The notes beneath the pieces were generated by a model. That model did not search any database, was not told the DNA's origin, and saw only the letters and a program-made list of their open reading frames with translations. A DNA stretch of 64,000 nucleotides, from NCBI RefSeq assembly GCF_000372465.1, contig NZ_AQUZ01000010.1, positions 62,001 to 126,000 of the forward strand, read 5' to 3'. This DNA is from Kribbella catacumbae DSM 19601. Its GTDB lineage: Bacteria; Actinomycetota; Actinomycetes; Propionibacteriales; Kribbellaceae. Both the position numbers and the translations under genes were made by a program. Of this stretch, positions 16,134-25,330 are shown piece after piece; position 1 is the stretch's first letter; each line of letters begins with the position of its first letter.

Positions 16134-18755
16134 TCACTCTCCTCGCAATGTGGCGACGAAGTCCTCTAGGTCGTCCGGTTTCACCAGTACGTCACGGGCC
16201 TTGGAACCTTCGCTCGGCCCGACCACACCCCGGCTTTCCAGGATGTCCATCAGCCGGCCCGCCTTGGCGAAACCGACCCGGAGCTTACGTTGCAGCATCG
16301 ACGTCGAGCCGAACTGGGTGGAAACGATCAGCTCGGCCGCCTGGACGACCAGGTCGAGGTCGTCCCCGATCTCGTCGTCCAGGTCCTTGCTCGGACCGGT
16401 CGGCGCGATCAGATCCTCGCGGTACGTCGGCTGCAGCTGCGCCTTGCAGTGCTCGACGACCGCACGGATCTCGTTCTCGGTGACCCAGGCACCCTGGATC
16501 CGCATCGGCTTGCTCGCGCCCATCGGCAGGAACAGCCCGTCACCCTGGCCGACCAGCTTCTCCGCGCCGGGCTGGTCCAGGATGACCCGGCTGTCGGCCA
16601 GCGACGAGGTCGAGAAGGCCAGCCGGGACGGCACGTTCGCCTTGATCAGGCCGGTCACCACGTCGACCGAGGGCCGCTGGGTGGCCAGTACCAGGTGGAT
16701 GCCGGCGGCCCGCGCGAGCTGGGTGATGCGGACGATCGAGTCCTCCACGTCGCGCGGCGCGACCATCATCAGGTCGGCCAGCTCGTCGACGATCACCAGC
16801 AGGTACGGGTACGGCGTGAGCACGCGTTCGCTGCCGGGCGGCGGCTTGACCTTGCCCGACTTGACCGCCTTGTTGAAGTCGTCCACGTGCCGGAAACCGA
16901 ACGCCGCGAGGTCGTCGTAGCGCATGTCCATCTCGCGAACGACCCACTGCAGCGCCTCGGCGGCCTTCTTCGCGCTCGTGATGATCGGCGTGATCAGGTG
17001 CGGGATGCCCTCGTAGTTGTTCAGCTCGACCCGCTTGGGGTCGACCAGGACCATCCGTACCTCGTCCGGCGTCGCGCGCATCAGGATCGAGGTGATCAGC
17101 GAGTTGACGAACGACGACTTGCCGGAGCCGGTCGCACCGGCGACGAGCAGGTGCGGCATCTTCGCCATGTTGGCGACGACGAAACCGCCCTCGACGTCCT
17201 TGCCGAGGCCGGCCACCATCGGGTGGTGGTCGTTGCGGGCCGTCGCCGACCGGATCACGTCGCCGAGGCTGACGATCTCCTTGTCGGTGTTCGGGATCTC
17301 GATACCGATCGCGGACTTGCCCGGGATCGGCGACAGGATCCGCACGTCCGCGCTGGCGACCGCGTAGGCGATGTTCTTGCTGAGCGCGGTGACCTTCTCG
17401 ACCTTGACGGCCGAGCCCAGCTCGACCTCGTACCGAGTGACTGTCGGGCCGCGCGTGTAGCCGGTCACCTGGGCGTCGATGCCGAACTGCTCGAACACCT
17501 CGGTCAGCCGGTCGACGACCGCGTCGGAGGCCTTCGTGCGGGCCTTGTGCACCGAACCCGGCTTGAGCATCTGGCCGTCGGGCAGCGTGTAGGTGATGTC
17601 ACCGGACAGGCTGAGCTGCTCCACCCGCTGCGGGATCGGCGCGTGCGGCGGCGGCTCAGGGGCCGACTCGGCCGACTCCGCCTTCGCGGCTGCCGCGGTC
17701 TTCCAGGCCGGCTCGGCCTCGGTGTCAGCGGCGCCATCGACGTCGTACGGGTCTTCTTCAGGCTCGACGGCTGCGGCCTTCTTGCGGCCGCGCTTGGCGA
17801 TCTCGCGGCCTTCGAGCACCGGCGAGTCGTAGGGCTTGACGGTCGGCTCGGAGTCCTCGTCGAGGGCGGCCTTCGCGCGCCGCTCCTTGCGGGACAGCCG
17901 CACGGTGTCGTCGGCCTGCGCAGTCACGGACGGCGCGTCAGCCGGGATCTCGGTGCGTCCGAGCAGTACGTCGAACGCGGCGCGCACGCGCAGCGGGATC
18001 GCGTAGATCGGAGTACCGGTCACCACCAGGGCGCCGAAGATCGCCAGCAGTACGAGCAGCGGTGCCGAGACGTACTGCGTGAGGAGATCGGACAGGAACG
18101 AGGAGACGAAGTAACCGATCGCTCCCCCGGCGTCCTGGAGCTTGCCGTCGGCCGGGTTGCCGGGACGCGGCAGGCCGTTGGCGATGTGGACCAGGCCGAG
18201 TACGCCGAGCGAGACCGACGTCCAGCCGATCACCTGGCGACCAGCCGGGCCGTTGCGGTCCGGGTGGCGCATGGTGCGGACCGCGATGAACACGAGCATC
18301 ATTGGTACGGCCCAGCCCAGCATGCCGACGCTGCCGCCGACCACTGTGCGGATGCCCTTGCCGACCACGCCTGGCAGGTCCCACCAGATCGCGGCGGCTA
18401 CTACTAGCGCCAGACCGATCAGGGTGAGTCCGGCGCCGTCGCGGCGGTGAGCCGGGTCGAGGTCACGCGCGCCGTGCCCGATGCCGCGGACCATGCTGCC
18501 GAGCAGGTGGGCGATCCCGATCCAGACCTTGATCAGCCCCCTGCCGAGGGCCAGCATGGCGGCCGCGAAGGGACCGGCGCCGCTCGATTTGGGCGTGGCG
18601 GTGCGCGCAGCGGTGGTGCCACTGCGCTTCGCGCTCTGCCCACGCTTCTGGGCGCCTGACGGACGGGAGCGGCCACCAGCCGCCGAACGGCCCGAAGCTG
18701 GGCTGCTGGCTGCCGACTTCCGCGCCCGCGCCGGGGAAGACGTGCGGGTCGCCAT
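16134..18755 (-). CDS. ftsK: FtsK/SpoIIIE DNA translocase
   Basis: An 873-residue septal DNA pump that clears chromosomal DNA at division. A basic, Ala/Ser-rich N-terminus (1-75) is followed by about four transmembrane helices (about 85-260), a charged linker (about 270-375), the alpha/beta motor with Walker A GATGSGKSS at about residue 545 and Walker B-like LLVIVDELADLMM, and a winged-helix gamma domain at the C-terminus (QRKLRVGFAKAGRLMDILE). All parts are intact and the length is normal for Actinobacteria. The ATG at 18755 is the natural start. It leads a minus-strand run with the PH-like protein and probably the RodZ-like gene. Confidence 0.97.
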   Translation of the reverse strand: MATRTSSPARARKSAASSPASGRSAAGGRSRPSGAQKRGQSAKRSGTTAARTATPKSSGAGPFAAAMLALGRGLIKVWIGIAHLLGSMVRGIGHGARDLDPAHRRDGAGLTLIGLALVVAAAIWWDLPGVVGKGIRTVVGGSVGMLGWAVPMMLVFIAVRTMRHPDRNGPAGRQVIGWTSVSLGVLGLVHIANGLPRPGNPADGKLQDAGGAIGYFVSSFLSDLLTQYVSAPLLVLLAIFGALVVTGTPIYAIPLRVRAAFDVLLGRTEIPADAPSVTAQADDTVRLSRKERRAKAALDEDSEPTVKPYDSPVLEGREIAKRGRKKAAAVEPEEDPYDVDGAADTEAEPAWKTAAAAKAESAESAPEPPPHAPIPQRVEQLSLSGDITYTLPDGQMLKPGSVHKARTKASDAVVDRLTEVFEQFGIDAQVTGYTRGPTVTRYEVELGSAVKVEKVTALSKNIAYAVASADVRILSPIPGKSAIGIEIPNTDKEIVSLGDVIRSATARNDHHPMVAGLGKDVEGGFVVANMAKMPHLLVAGATGSGKSSFVNSLITSILMRATPDEVRMVLVDPKRVELNNYEGIPHLITPIITSAKKAAEALQWVVREMDMRYDDLAAFGFRHVDDFNKAVKSGKVKPPPGSERVLTPYPYLLVIVDELADLMMVAPRDVEDSIVRITQLARAAGIHLVLATQRPSVDVVTGLIKANVPSRLAFSTSSLADSRVILDQPGAEKLVGQGDGLFLPMGASKPMRIQGAWVTENEIRAVVEHCKAQLQPTYREDLIAPTGPSKDLDDEIGDDLDLVVQAAELIVSTQFGSTSMLQRKLRVGFAKAGRLMDILESRGVVGPSEGSKARDVLVKPDDLEDFVATLRGE

Positions 18756-18839
18756 GTCTAGCAGGCTACCCCGACTACCACTCGAGTCACACGTGTCACA
18801 CGCCGATCACGCCGTCCCATCCGTAGCGTCACAGCGCGG

Positions 18840-19148
18840 ACACCACCCCTCCCGAGGCGCGGCGAGGCGGGAGGGGCGAGGCGGCGCGGCGCGGCGCGGG
18901 ACGGGGACGAGGCGGGGTGGCCCGGGGGTGCCGCTGGGCGAGCGGCGGAGTGGCGCGGGGTGAGGTGGGGTGCTCGGGGCGGCGCTGGGCACGGCGGGAC
19001 GGGGCGAGGCGGCGCGGGGCTGGGTGGGGTGAGGTGGCCCGGGGGTGGCGCTGGGCGGGCGGGGTGGCCAAGGGTCTCGCTGGGCGGGCGGGGCGCTGGG
19101 CAAGGCGGGACGGGACGGGACGGACGAGCCGGCGCGGGGTGCGGGTGG
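18840..19148. repeat. G-rich degenerate repeat tract
   Basis: About 310 bp in which the plus strand is very rich in G. A ~27-bp unit, starting GTGGCCCGGGGGTG and ending GCTGGGCGGGC, recurs at 18917-18943, 19034-19060 and, more diverged, 19064-19089. Runs of three to five G separated by short spacers fit G-quadruplex patterns, for example 18899-18928. It lies between the stop of the DinB-like gene and the ftsK start, both transcribed leftwards, so the transcript would be C-rich and could act as a Rho-loading site. A Pro/Arg-rich open frame through it is judged non-coding. Confidence 0.7.
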
Positions 19149-19664
19149 CTAGGCGCCGGTTGTTCCGTCTAGTTGTTCGCGGAGGAGGTCGGCGTGGCCA
19201 CAGTGGCGGGCGTATTCGCCGATCAGGTGGATGTAGATCATCCGCAACGAGGAGATCTCGCCTTTGAATGTGAACCGCTCGTCGAGTGAGTGACCCTCGG
19301 CCGCCTTGTCCGACCAGGTCCATTCGGCGATCAAGGCGTCGTACTCCGACCGCGCGCGCCCCGCGTCGATCAGCTCGAAGTCGGCGTCCTTGCCCAGCGA
19401 GAGGTCGAAGACCGGCTCGGCCGGGTTGTCGGCGAAGTGGATCCGGAACCAGATCCGCTCCACCTTGGTCAGGTGCCGGATCAGGCCCAGGAGCGAGAGG
19501 TTCGAAGGCGGCGACGGCCGCGTGGCCAGTTGTTCGGCGGTCAGCCCGGCGCACTTGTGCAGCAGAGTGGTCCGGTAGAAGTTCAGGTAACCGGCGAGCA
19601 ACTCCTGCTCAGGGGCGACGAGCGAGCCGCCGGGCCGCTCGACCTCAGGTGCGATCCAAGTCAT
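19149..19664 (-). CDS. DinB family (DUF664-type) protein
   Basis: 171 residues of the DinB/YfiT four-helix superfamily, in which metal-binding members often act as thiol-dependent transferases. The segments LLAGYLNFYRTTLLHKCAGL, LIRHLTKVERIWF and IHLIGEYARHCGHADLLRE carry the histidines expected for the metal site (in IRHLTKVE and in the HCGHAD region). The ATG at 19664 has a good ribosome site (GGGAGAGGA). The specific substrate is unknown. It stands alone, divergent from the riboswitch-controlled aminotransferase gene, and is followed by the G-rich repeat tract. Confidence 0.88.
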   Translation of the reverse strand: MTWIAPEVERPGGSLVAPEQELLAGYLNFYRTTLLHKCAGLTAEQLATRPSPPSNLSLLGLIRHLTKVERIWFRIHFADNPAEPVFDLSLGKDADFELIDAGRARSEYDALIAEWTWSDKAAEGHSLDERFTFKGEISSLRMIYIHLIGEYARHCGHADLLREQLDGTTGA

Positions 19665-19825
19665 TGCCGCATCCTCTCCCGGCGCCTGCACACCAAGCCA
19701 TCGGATTAGGCAGCGGCCCGAAACAAGCACTTCACCACGCCTGCCGTCTCACGATACGTGCGAGTATCCCATGTACTGAGATAGCTGCTGGCGCATCGAC
19801 CGGGTCTTTGGCTACCGTCTTCGGC

Positions 19826-19945
19826 AGGTCATGAGTGCCAGCGCGAAGCCCCGGCTTGCTGGCCGGCAACCCTCCTCCGCGGTGGGGTGCCCCGGGTGAG
19901 GACCCGGCCGTTCGGATACCCCGATCGGCAAGTGCGGACCACCCG
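19826..19945 (+). ncRNA. SAM-IV type riboswitch
   Basis: The 5' arm GGTCATGAGTGCCAGCG (19827 onward), the core GGCCGGCAACCCTCC, then GCGGTGGGGTGCCCC and GGGTGA, and the closing GACC at 19901-19904 match the S-adenosylmethionine aptamer shared by SAM-I and SAM-IV RNAs. The downstream stem and the GGCAAGTGCGGACCAC segment fit the extra helix and pseudoknot of SAM-IV, the actinobacterial form. It ends just before the ribosome site (GGGAG) of the aminotransferase gene at 19957, which suggests SAM-dependent control of translation or transcription. No covariance model was run. Confidence 0.85.
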
Positions 19946-19956
19946 GGAGCAGAACC

Positions 19957-21324
19957 ATGTCGATCCTCTCCATCCTCGAGCCTGTCAACGCCGCCGTGAG
20001 CAGCCGGCCCGTCGTCGCCCGGCTCACCACCGGCAACATCCCCGCCACCGTCGCGAGTGATCTGCTGGTGCCGCTGGCCGACGGCCGAGTGACGGACTAC
20101 GCGAACTTCGACCACGGTGCGAGCGCGCCGTGTCTGGAGTCCGTGCGAGCGGCGGTCGAGGCCGCGCTCCCGTCGTACGCGTCGGTGCACCGCGGCAACG
20201 GTTACGCCTCCCGGATCACCACCCAGTGGTACGAGCGGGCCCGCCAGGAGGTGCACACCTTCGTCGGCGCCCGCGCCGACGACCAGGTGATCTTCACCCG
20301 GCAGACCACCGACGCCCTGAACCTGCTGGCCCGCGCGGTACCGGCCGACGCGACCGTGATCGTGTTCGAGTCCGAGCACCACGCGGCCCTCCTGCCCTGG
20401 CCGGCCGAGCGCACCGTGCGGCTCGCGGCGCCGACCTCCCAGACCGCGGCGGTCACCGCAGTCGCGGACGCGCTGCGCACCGCGCCTGAAGGCCCTCGCC
20501 TGGTCGTCATCACCGGCGCGTCGAACGTCACCGGCGAGATCTTCCCGATCGCTGAGATCGCCGCCGTCGCCAAGGCGCACGGCGCCCGCGTCTGCCTGGA
20601 CGCAGCACAGCTCGCACCGCATCGCCAGGTCGACATCCAGGAGCTGGACGTCGACTGGGTCGCGCTGTCGGGCCACAAGCTCTACGCCCCGTACGGCGCC
20701 GGCGCACTGATCGGCCGCGCCGACTGGCTGAACGCTGCCGACCCGTACCTGTACGGCGGTGGCGCCACGGCCGCGGTGACCAGCGACGCGACAGTCTGGA
20801 ACGAAGGCCCGGCCCGGCACGAGGGCGGCTCCCCCAACGTCATCGGCGCGATAGCTCTGGCTGCGGCGTGTGCCGCGATCACCAAGCACCGCGAGGCGAT
20901 CGAGCAGCACGAACGCAGCCTGCTCGCCCGGCTCCGCACCGGCCTGGCCCAGATCGCAGGCGTAACGACCTACGACATCTTCGGCACCGACGCGGACCGT
21001 GTCGGCACCGTCTGCTTCACCGTCGAGGGCGTCAGCTCGCCCCTGGCCTCCGCGGCGCTCTCGGCGGAGTACGGGATCGGTGTCCGGGACGGCAAGTTCT
21101 GTGCGCACCAACTGGTCGGCCACCTGCTCGCCGGTTCGCCGGAGCACTGTACGGCCGTCCGCGCGAGCCTCGGCCTCGGTACGACGCCAGAGCACGTGGA
21201 CCGTCTCGTCAACGCCGTTCGCACCCTGGCCACCAACGGCCTGGCGACGGAGTACGAGGAGTCCGGCCACGGCTGTCAGCCCGTCGGCGACCCCCGCGAC
21301 CTCGAGGCTCCTCAGATCTGGTGA
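19957..21324 (+). CDS. Class V aminotransferase / cysteine desulfurase-like enzyme
   Basis: 455-residue PLP enzyme of the class V aminotransferase fold. Visible features: FDHGASAPCLESV near residue 50, a substrate/PLP region with RQTTDALNLLAR and FESEHHAALLPW, the aspartate in CLDAAQLAPH, and the PLP lysine in SGHKLYAPYGAGAL (about residue 241). It resembles SufS/NifS-type desulfurases, but I do not see the usual flexible active-site cysteine loop clearly; the C-terminal DGKFCAHQLV contains a cysteine in about the right place. The SAM-IV-type riboswitch directly upstream ties it to sulfur amino acid metabolism, so a role in recycling or supplying sulfur for methionine/cysteine is likely. Confidence 0.88.
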   Translation: MSILSILEPVNAAVSSRPVVARLTTGNIPATVASDLLVPLADGRVTDYANFDHGASAPCLESVRAAVEAALPSYASVHRGNGYASRITTQWYERARQEVHTFVGARADDQVIFTRQTTDALNLLARAVPADATVIVFESEHHAALLPWPAERTVRLAAPTSQTAAVTAVADALRTAPEGPRLVVITGASNVTGEIFPIAEIAAVAKAHGARVCLDAAQLAPHRQVDIQELDVDWVALSGHKLYAPYGAGALIGRADWLNAADPYLYGGGATAAVTSDATVWNEGPARHEGGSPNVIGAIALAAACAAITKHREAIEQHERSLLARLRTGLAQIAGVTTYDIFGTDADRVGTVCFTVEGVSSPLASAALSAEYGIGVRDGKFCAHQLVGHLLAGSPEHCTAVRASLGLGTTPEHVDRLVNAVRTLATNGLATEYEESGHGCQPVGDPRDLEAPQIW

Positions 21325-21333
21325 ACAAAGCCC

Positions 21334-21401
21334 ACTCACCAACCGCCTGAGCCCCGCACCACCGCTCGGTGCAGGGCTTCAAGCCCCAAGGCTTGGTGAG
21401 T
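21334..21401. terminator. Compound hairpin between convergent genes
   Basis: A 9-bp inverted repeat (ACTCACCAA at 21334-21342, TTGGTGAGT at 21393-21401) encloses two smaller hairpins: AGCCCCGCACC paired with GGTGCAGGGCT (about 21350-21378) and AAGCC/GGCTT at about 21380-21395. It lies between the aminotransferase stop (21324) and the prolyl oligopeptidase stop (21450), which converge, so a two-way terminator is likely. There is no T-run. Confidence 0.55.
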
Positions 21402-21449
21402 CTCGGACCTGCACGGTGAGCGGCTGACGCCAGCAGGTCCGGCCAACAG

Positions 21450-23510
21450 CTACTGCGGTCGAAGGCCCGTGTGATGCGCGGCGAACGCCAGCAGATCGGC
21501 CCATTCCGAAGCGACCATGGCGGCGGGCTTCCCGAAACCGTGGCCAGTGTTGACTTCGATGCGGCTCAGAACCGGGTTCTCACCTGCTTGCACGTGCTGC
21601 AGCGTCGCCATGAACTTGTGGCTGTGCAGCGGCACCACCCGGTCGTCGTGGTCGCCAGTGACGACCAGAGTCGCCGGGTACGACGTACCGGCGTGCAGGT
21701 TGTGCAGTGGCGAGTAGGCCAGCAGATCCTCGAACTGTGCTGGGTCATCGGGCAGCCCGAAGTCCGATGCCCAGGCAGCGCCGACGGTGAAGAGATGGAA
21801 GCGCAGCATGTCCATCACGCCGACACCGGGCAGTGCTGCCGCGAACAGGTCGGGCCGCTGGGCCATCACCGCTCCAACGAGCAGGCCGCCGTTACTGCGG
21901 CCGTGGATGGCCAGTTGCTGCGGCGTGGTGACCTTGGTCTTGGCCAGGTGTTCGCCGACCGCGATGAAGTCGTCGAAGACGTTCTGCTTGTTCGCCAGGC
22001 GACCTTCGTCGTGCCAGGAGCTGCCGTACTCGCCGCCACCACGCAGGTTGGCGATCACCAGTACGCCGCCCGCCGCGAGCCAAGCCGGCCAGCCCGGCCT
22101 GTAGTCGGCCAGAACGGGGATGCGGAAGCCGCCGTACCCGTACATCAGCGTCGGCCGCGGCTGGTCGAAGGTCAGGTCGGCCCTGCTGATCAGGAAGTAC
22201 GGCACCTCGCGCCCGGGTTCGACCCGGCGGCTGACGATGATCTCCGGCGAGCTGAAGCCCGTACCGGCCGGGACGAGCTCAGGCAGCGCACGGACCTCTC
22301 CTGATGCCCCTGAGACCACGTATGACACTGTCGGGTCGGTGGTCGAGGACAGGCCGATGAAGATCTCGTCGTACTTCGGTGACGCGTTCAGCCCGACGAC
22401 GCCACCACCGGGCACGGGGACCACTCGGGCGTTGCCGCCGTCGAGGTCGTGCAGCGAAAGGACCGGCAGCGCATCGATCAGGGACAGCACGGCCAGACCG
22501 GCCGCCGTACCGGAGACGTCCTGCAGAGCACCTTCGCCTTCGGGGATCAGGTCGGTGAAGTTGCCAGCCAGGTCCGAGCTCACCAGTCGGCCTCGCGGGG
22601 CGGCGCGGTCGGTACGCAGTACGAGCTGGTCACCGGACATCCGGACGAAGACGGTGTTGTCGCGGAACTCGTCGATCACCTTGACCGGCTCGCCCAGCTC
22701 GCCGTCTGTGATGGGGTAAACCCACAGCTTCGTCGCCGGGTCGGTGCCTTCGCCGATCGTCACCACGAGGTAGCGATCGTCGTCGGACACCTCCGGACCG
22801 ATGAAGATCCGGTCGTTGTCCGGGAAGCTCAGGATCAGCTGGTCGTCCTCCTGCGGTGTCCCGACCTTGTGCAGCTTCAGCAGGCCGCCGCCGAGCGCCT
22901 TCGTCTCGGTGCCCTCAGCGCGGCCGCTGGACGGGTAGTGCAGGTACAGGTACGCCGACAAGTCCGGCAGCCAGGTTGCCTCGCAGAACTTGGCCTCTGT
23001 CACCACGTCGTCTACGTCGGCTCCGGTAGCGATCTCCCGGAGCCGGAAGGTCGTCCAGTCGCTACCGCTCTCGTTAACGCCATAAGCGAAGTACCGGCCG
23101 TCCGGGCTGACCGTGAAGCTGCCTAGTGAGTCAGTGCCGTCGTCGGACAGCTTGTTCGGGTCGATGATGACCCGGCCGCCTTCCAGCAGCCCTTGCAACG
23201 AGTCGGCGACGTACACGACGTCCTGCGCTTGGGTGCCGTCGTTGCGGCCGACGAAGTACCAACCAGCCTTACGAGCCGGTACTCCGGCGCGCGGGCGGCG
23301 CAGGATCGCCGTCATCGTCTCCTGGAACCAAGCCCGCTCGGCATAGCCCGACAACTCGGCCTCAAACGCTTCGTTCTGGCGGCGGACCCAGTCCTTGGTC
23401 TCGGCGGAGTCGGCATCCTCCAGCCAGCGGTACGGGTCCGCGATCTGGCGTCCGTGCAGGGTCTCGACGACGCTCTCGTCGCGGCGGCTCTCGGGGTACT
23501 CGGCGCTCAT
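21450..23510 (-). CDS. Prolyl oligopeptidase family serine peptidase (S9A)
   Basis: 686-residue cytosolic-type peptidase. An N-terminal beta-propeller (about 75-400, with repeated blade-like segments) precedes an alpha/beta hydrolase domain. The catalytic serine is in [10 protein letters not shown], the aspartate in [11 protein letters not shown] and the histidine in NTGHGFGKP, all in the expected order and spacing. The N-terminus [20 protein letters not shown] with DPYRWLED is the standard S9A start, so ATG 23510 is chosen over the longer frame. There is no signal peptide. A TAGGTT element at 23518-23523 (minus strand) lies close enough to the ATG for an almost leaderless transcript. Confidence 0.95.
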   Translation of the reverse strand: MSAEYPESRRDESVVETLHGRQIADPYRWLEDADSAETKDWVRRQNEAFEAELSGYAERAWFQETMTAILRRPRAGVPARKAGWYFVGRNDGTQAQDVVYVADSLQGLLEGGRVIIDPNKLSDDGTDSLGSFTVSPDGRYFAYGVNESGSDWTTFRLREIATGADVDDVVTEAKFCEATWLPDLSAYLYLHYPSSGRAEGTETKALGGGLLKLHKVGTPQEDDQLILSFPDNDRIFIGPEVSDDDRYLVVTIGEGTDPATKLWVYPITDGELGEPVKVIDEFRDNTVFVRMSGDQLVLRTDRAAPRGRLVSSDLAGNFTDLIPEGEGALQDVSGTAAGLAVLSLIDALPVLSLHDLDGGNARVVPVPGGGVVGLNASPKYDEIFIGLSSTTDPTVSYVVSGASGEVRALPELVPAGTGFSSPEIIVSRRVEPGREVPYFLISRADLTFDQPRPTLMYGYGGFRIPVLADYRPGWPAWLAAGGVLVIANLRGGGEYGSSWHDEGRLANKQNVFDDFIAVGEHLAKTKVTTPQQLAIHGRSNGGLLVGAVMAQRPDLFAAALPGVGVMDMLRFHLFTVGAAWASDFGLPDDPAQFEDLLAYSPLHNLHAGTSYPATLVVTGDHDDRVVPLHSHKFMATLQHVQAGENPVLSRIEVNTGHGFGKPAAMVASEWADLLAFAAHHTGLRPQ

Positions 23511-23555
23511 GCCAGCAAACCTAGTACGCCGTACCAGTCGACGCCCCTTGCGCGT

Positions 23556-23617
23556 CCCACTCACCAGGCCTTCAGCGGGCGGCATCCCGCGCTAGGCATC
23601 CGGCACTGGTGAGTGGG
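23556..23617. terminator. Inverted repeat / terminator after phoD-like gene
   Basis: Perfect 12-bp arms CCCACTCACCAG (23556-23567) and CTGGTGAGTGGG (23606-23617), with a smaller stem GCGGG/CCCGC inside. It sits between the stop of the PhoD gene and the start of the oligopeptidase gene, both on the minus strand. The arm sequence resembles that of the hairpin at 21334-21401. Confidence 0.6.
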
Positions 23618-23668
23618 CCGCTCCCCAGAGCCAGACCGGGGCAGTGGGGCGGGGGAAGAATGAAACAG

Positions 23669-25195
23669 TCAGTGGGCTGGCGGTAGGTCCTTGCGCCAGA
23701 GCACCTTGCCGTAGAGGTCGCGGAGCGAGGTGGTGAAGACTTCGGTGCGCGGGTCGATCTCGACGTGCCCGAAGAACTGGTTGCCGCCGGACGGCGGCTG
23801 GTTGGGGAAGTCGGCCGCCTTCACGAACTCCAGCCGCGGGCCGAAGGTCGAGTCGAGCGCGTTCGGCCCGAAGCTGCCAGCGTTGATCGGACCGGCGACG
23901 ATCTCCCAAAACGGGTCGAAGTCGGTGAAGGCAGCACGGCTCGGGTCGTAGTGGTGCGCGGCGCAGTAGTGCACGTCCGCGGTCAGCCAGACCGTGTTGC
24001 GGACCTTGCGGCGCTTGAACTGGCTCAGCACCCAGGCGATCTCGTGCTCACGGCCGCCGGGGGCTCCGGCCAGCCCGTTGGCGACTGCCTCGATCTCAGT
24101 GCCGTCCGGTATCAGCAGGCCGATCGGCATGTCGCTGGCGATCACCTTCCAGGTCGCCTTGGAAGCGGCGACCTCGCGAACCAGCCAGGCCGCCTGCTCG
24201 GCACCCAGCATCGCGACCGGACCGGCGACACCCGGTGCCGGGTTGCCGCCGCGGTACGTGCGCATGTCCAGGCAGAAGACATCGAGCAACGGGCCATAGC
24301 TCACCTTGCGGTAGATGCGGTTGCGGCCGGCGGTATGGACCATCGGCAGATACTCCAGGAACGCCTGCCGGGCCCGGGAGGCCAGTACGTCGACCCGCTT
24401 CTCGGTGTACCGGGGGTCGGTCAGGATCTCGCCCGGGTACCAGTTGTTCACCGTCTCGTGGTCGTCCCACTGGCTCACGATCGGTACGTCGGCGTACAGG
24501 TCGCGGACGTTGTGGTCGAGCAGGTTGTACTTGTAGCGGCCCCGGTACTCCGCCAGCGTCTCCGCGACCTTGCTGACTTCCTCGGTCACGACGTTCTTCC
24601 AGGTGGTGCCGTCCGGGATCTTCACCTCGGCGGCGATCGGGCCGTCGGCGTAGATGTTGTCGCCGGAGTGCAGGAAGAAGTCCGGCCGGGTCTGGTGCAT
24701 CGCCTTGTACGCGATCATGCCGCCGAAGTCGGGGTTGATGCCGTAGCCCTGCCCAGCGGTGTCACCGGTCCAGACGAAGCTCACGGGGCGGTTGCGGCCC
24801 GGCGTACTGAAGGAGCCCTCTGTGGTCTCGCCGCGGCGGCCGTAGGCGTCCTCGAAGCCGATCCGGTAGTCGTAACGCTGGCCGGGGCGCAGGCCGCGGA
24901 GCGGAAGCTGGGCGGTGTAGTCCTGCTCGGCAGAGGTGATCGGCCCGCGCAGCCGGACGGCCCGGTCGAACCGGCCGTGGCTGGTCAGGTCGACGACGAG
25001 GCGGGCGCGGCGATCGGTCCGGGACCAGACGACGGCCGAGTTCGAGGTGACGTCGCCACTGGCGATCCCCGACGGCAAGGCGGGCCGGTCGCGGCGGACG
25101 ACGGAAGGGGCAGCGGCGGCGGTCACGCTGGGAACAGCGACGGTGGCGCCCGCGGCGGCAGTGGCGGCCAGCAACTGGCGGCGGCTCAAGTTCAT
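23669..25195 (-). CDS. phoD: PhoD family alkaline phosphatase (Tat-exported)
   Basis: 508 residues. The N-terminus NLSRRQLLAATAAAG is a clear Tat signal (SRRxLL followed by a hydrophobic stretch and an AAAA cleavage region near residue 30). An N-terminal beta domain (IASGDVTSNSAVVWSRTDR) leads into the metallophosphatase core with WTGDTAGQ, FFLHSGDNIYADGP, VSQWDDHE and TADVHYCAAHHY, the metal ligands of PhoD-type phosphodiesterase/phosphatases. It releases phosphate from esters outside the cell. The ATG at 25195 is chosen for the Tat signal; the frame runs on far upstream without coding character. It is divergent from the GAF-ANTAR gene. No PHO box was recognised. Confidence 0.95.
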   Translation of the reverse strand: MNLSRRQLLAATAAAGATVAVPSVTAAAAPSVVRRDRPALPSGIASGDVTSNSAVVWSRTDRRARLVVDLTSHGRFDRAVRLRGPITSAEQDYTAQLPLRGLRPGQRYDYRIGFEDAYGRRGETTEGSFSTPGRNRPVSFVWTGDTAGQGYGINPDFGGMIAYKAMHQTRPDFFLHSGDNIYADGPIAAEVKIPDGTTWKNVVTEEVSKVAETLAEYRGRYKYNLLDHNVRDLYADVPIVSQWDDHETVNNWYPGEILTDPRYTEKRVDVLASRARQAFLEYLPMVHTAGRNRIYRKVSYGPLLDVFCLDMRTYRGGNPAPGVAGPVAMLGAEQAAWLVREVAASKATWKVIASDMPIGLLIPDGTEIEAVANGLAGAPGGREHEIAWVLSQFKRRKVRNTVWLTADVHYCAAHHYDPSRAAFTDFDPFWEIVAGPINAGSFGPNALDSTFGPRLEFVKAADFPNQPPSGGNQFFGHVEIDPRTEVFTTSLRDLYGKVLWRKDLPPAH

Positions 25196-25330
25196 GAAGC
25201 CGAAGGTGCTCCCTCCGGATGACGCGGGGGTGACCGCGGAGCGAACTACCTGACAACTCAGCGGCGGTGTCGTCGACCTTGCCTTGGGACCGATGATGGA
25301 GTGACTTCGGACGAAAGGGCATGCTGGGGA

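Noticed and set aside
16290..18407. A 705-codon open frame antisense to ftsK
   Set aside because: It exists because GC-rich coding sequence leaves few stops on the other strand; the product is Arg/Asp/Val-rich without domains, and ftsK is complete on the minus strand.
18829..19554. A Pro/Arg-rich open frame across the G-rich tract
   Set aside because: It is a translation of the repeat tract and overlaps the DinB-like gene in another frame; no recognisable protein.
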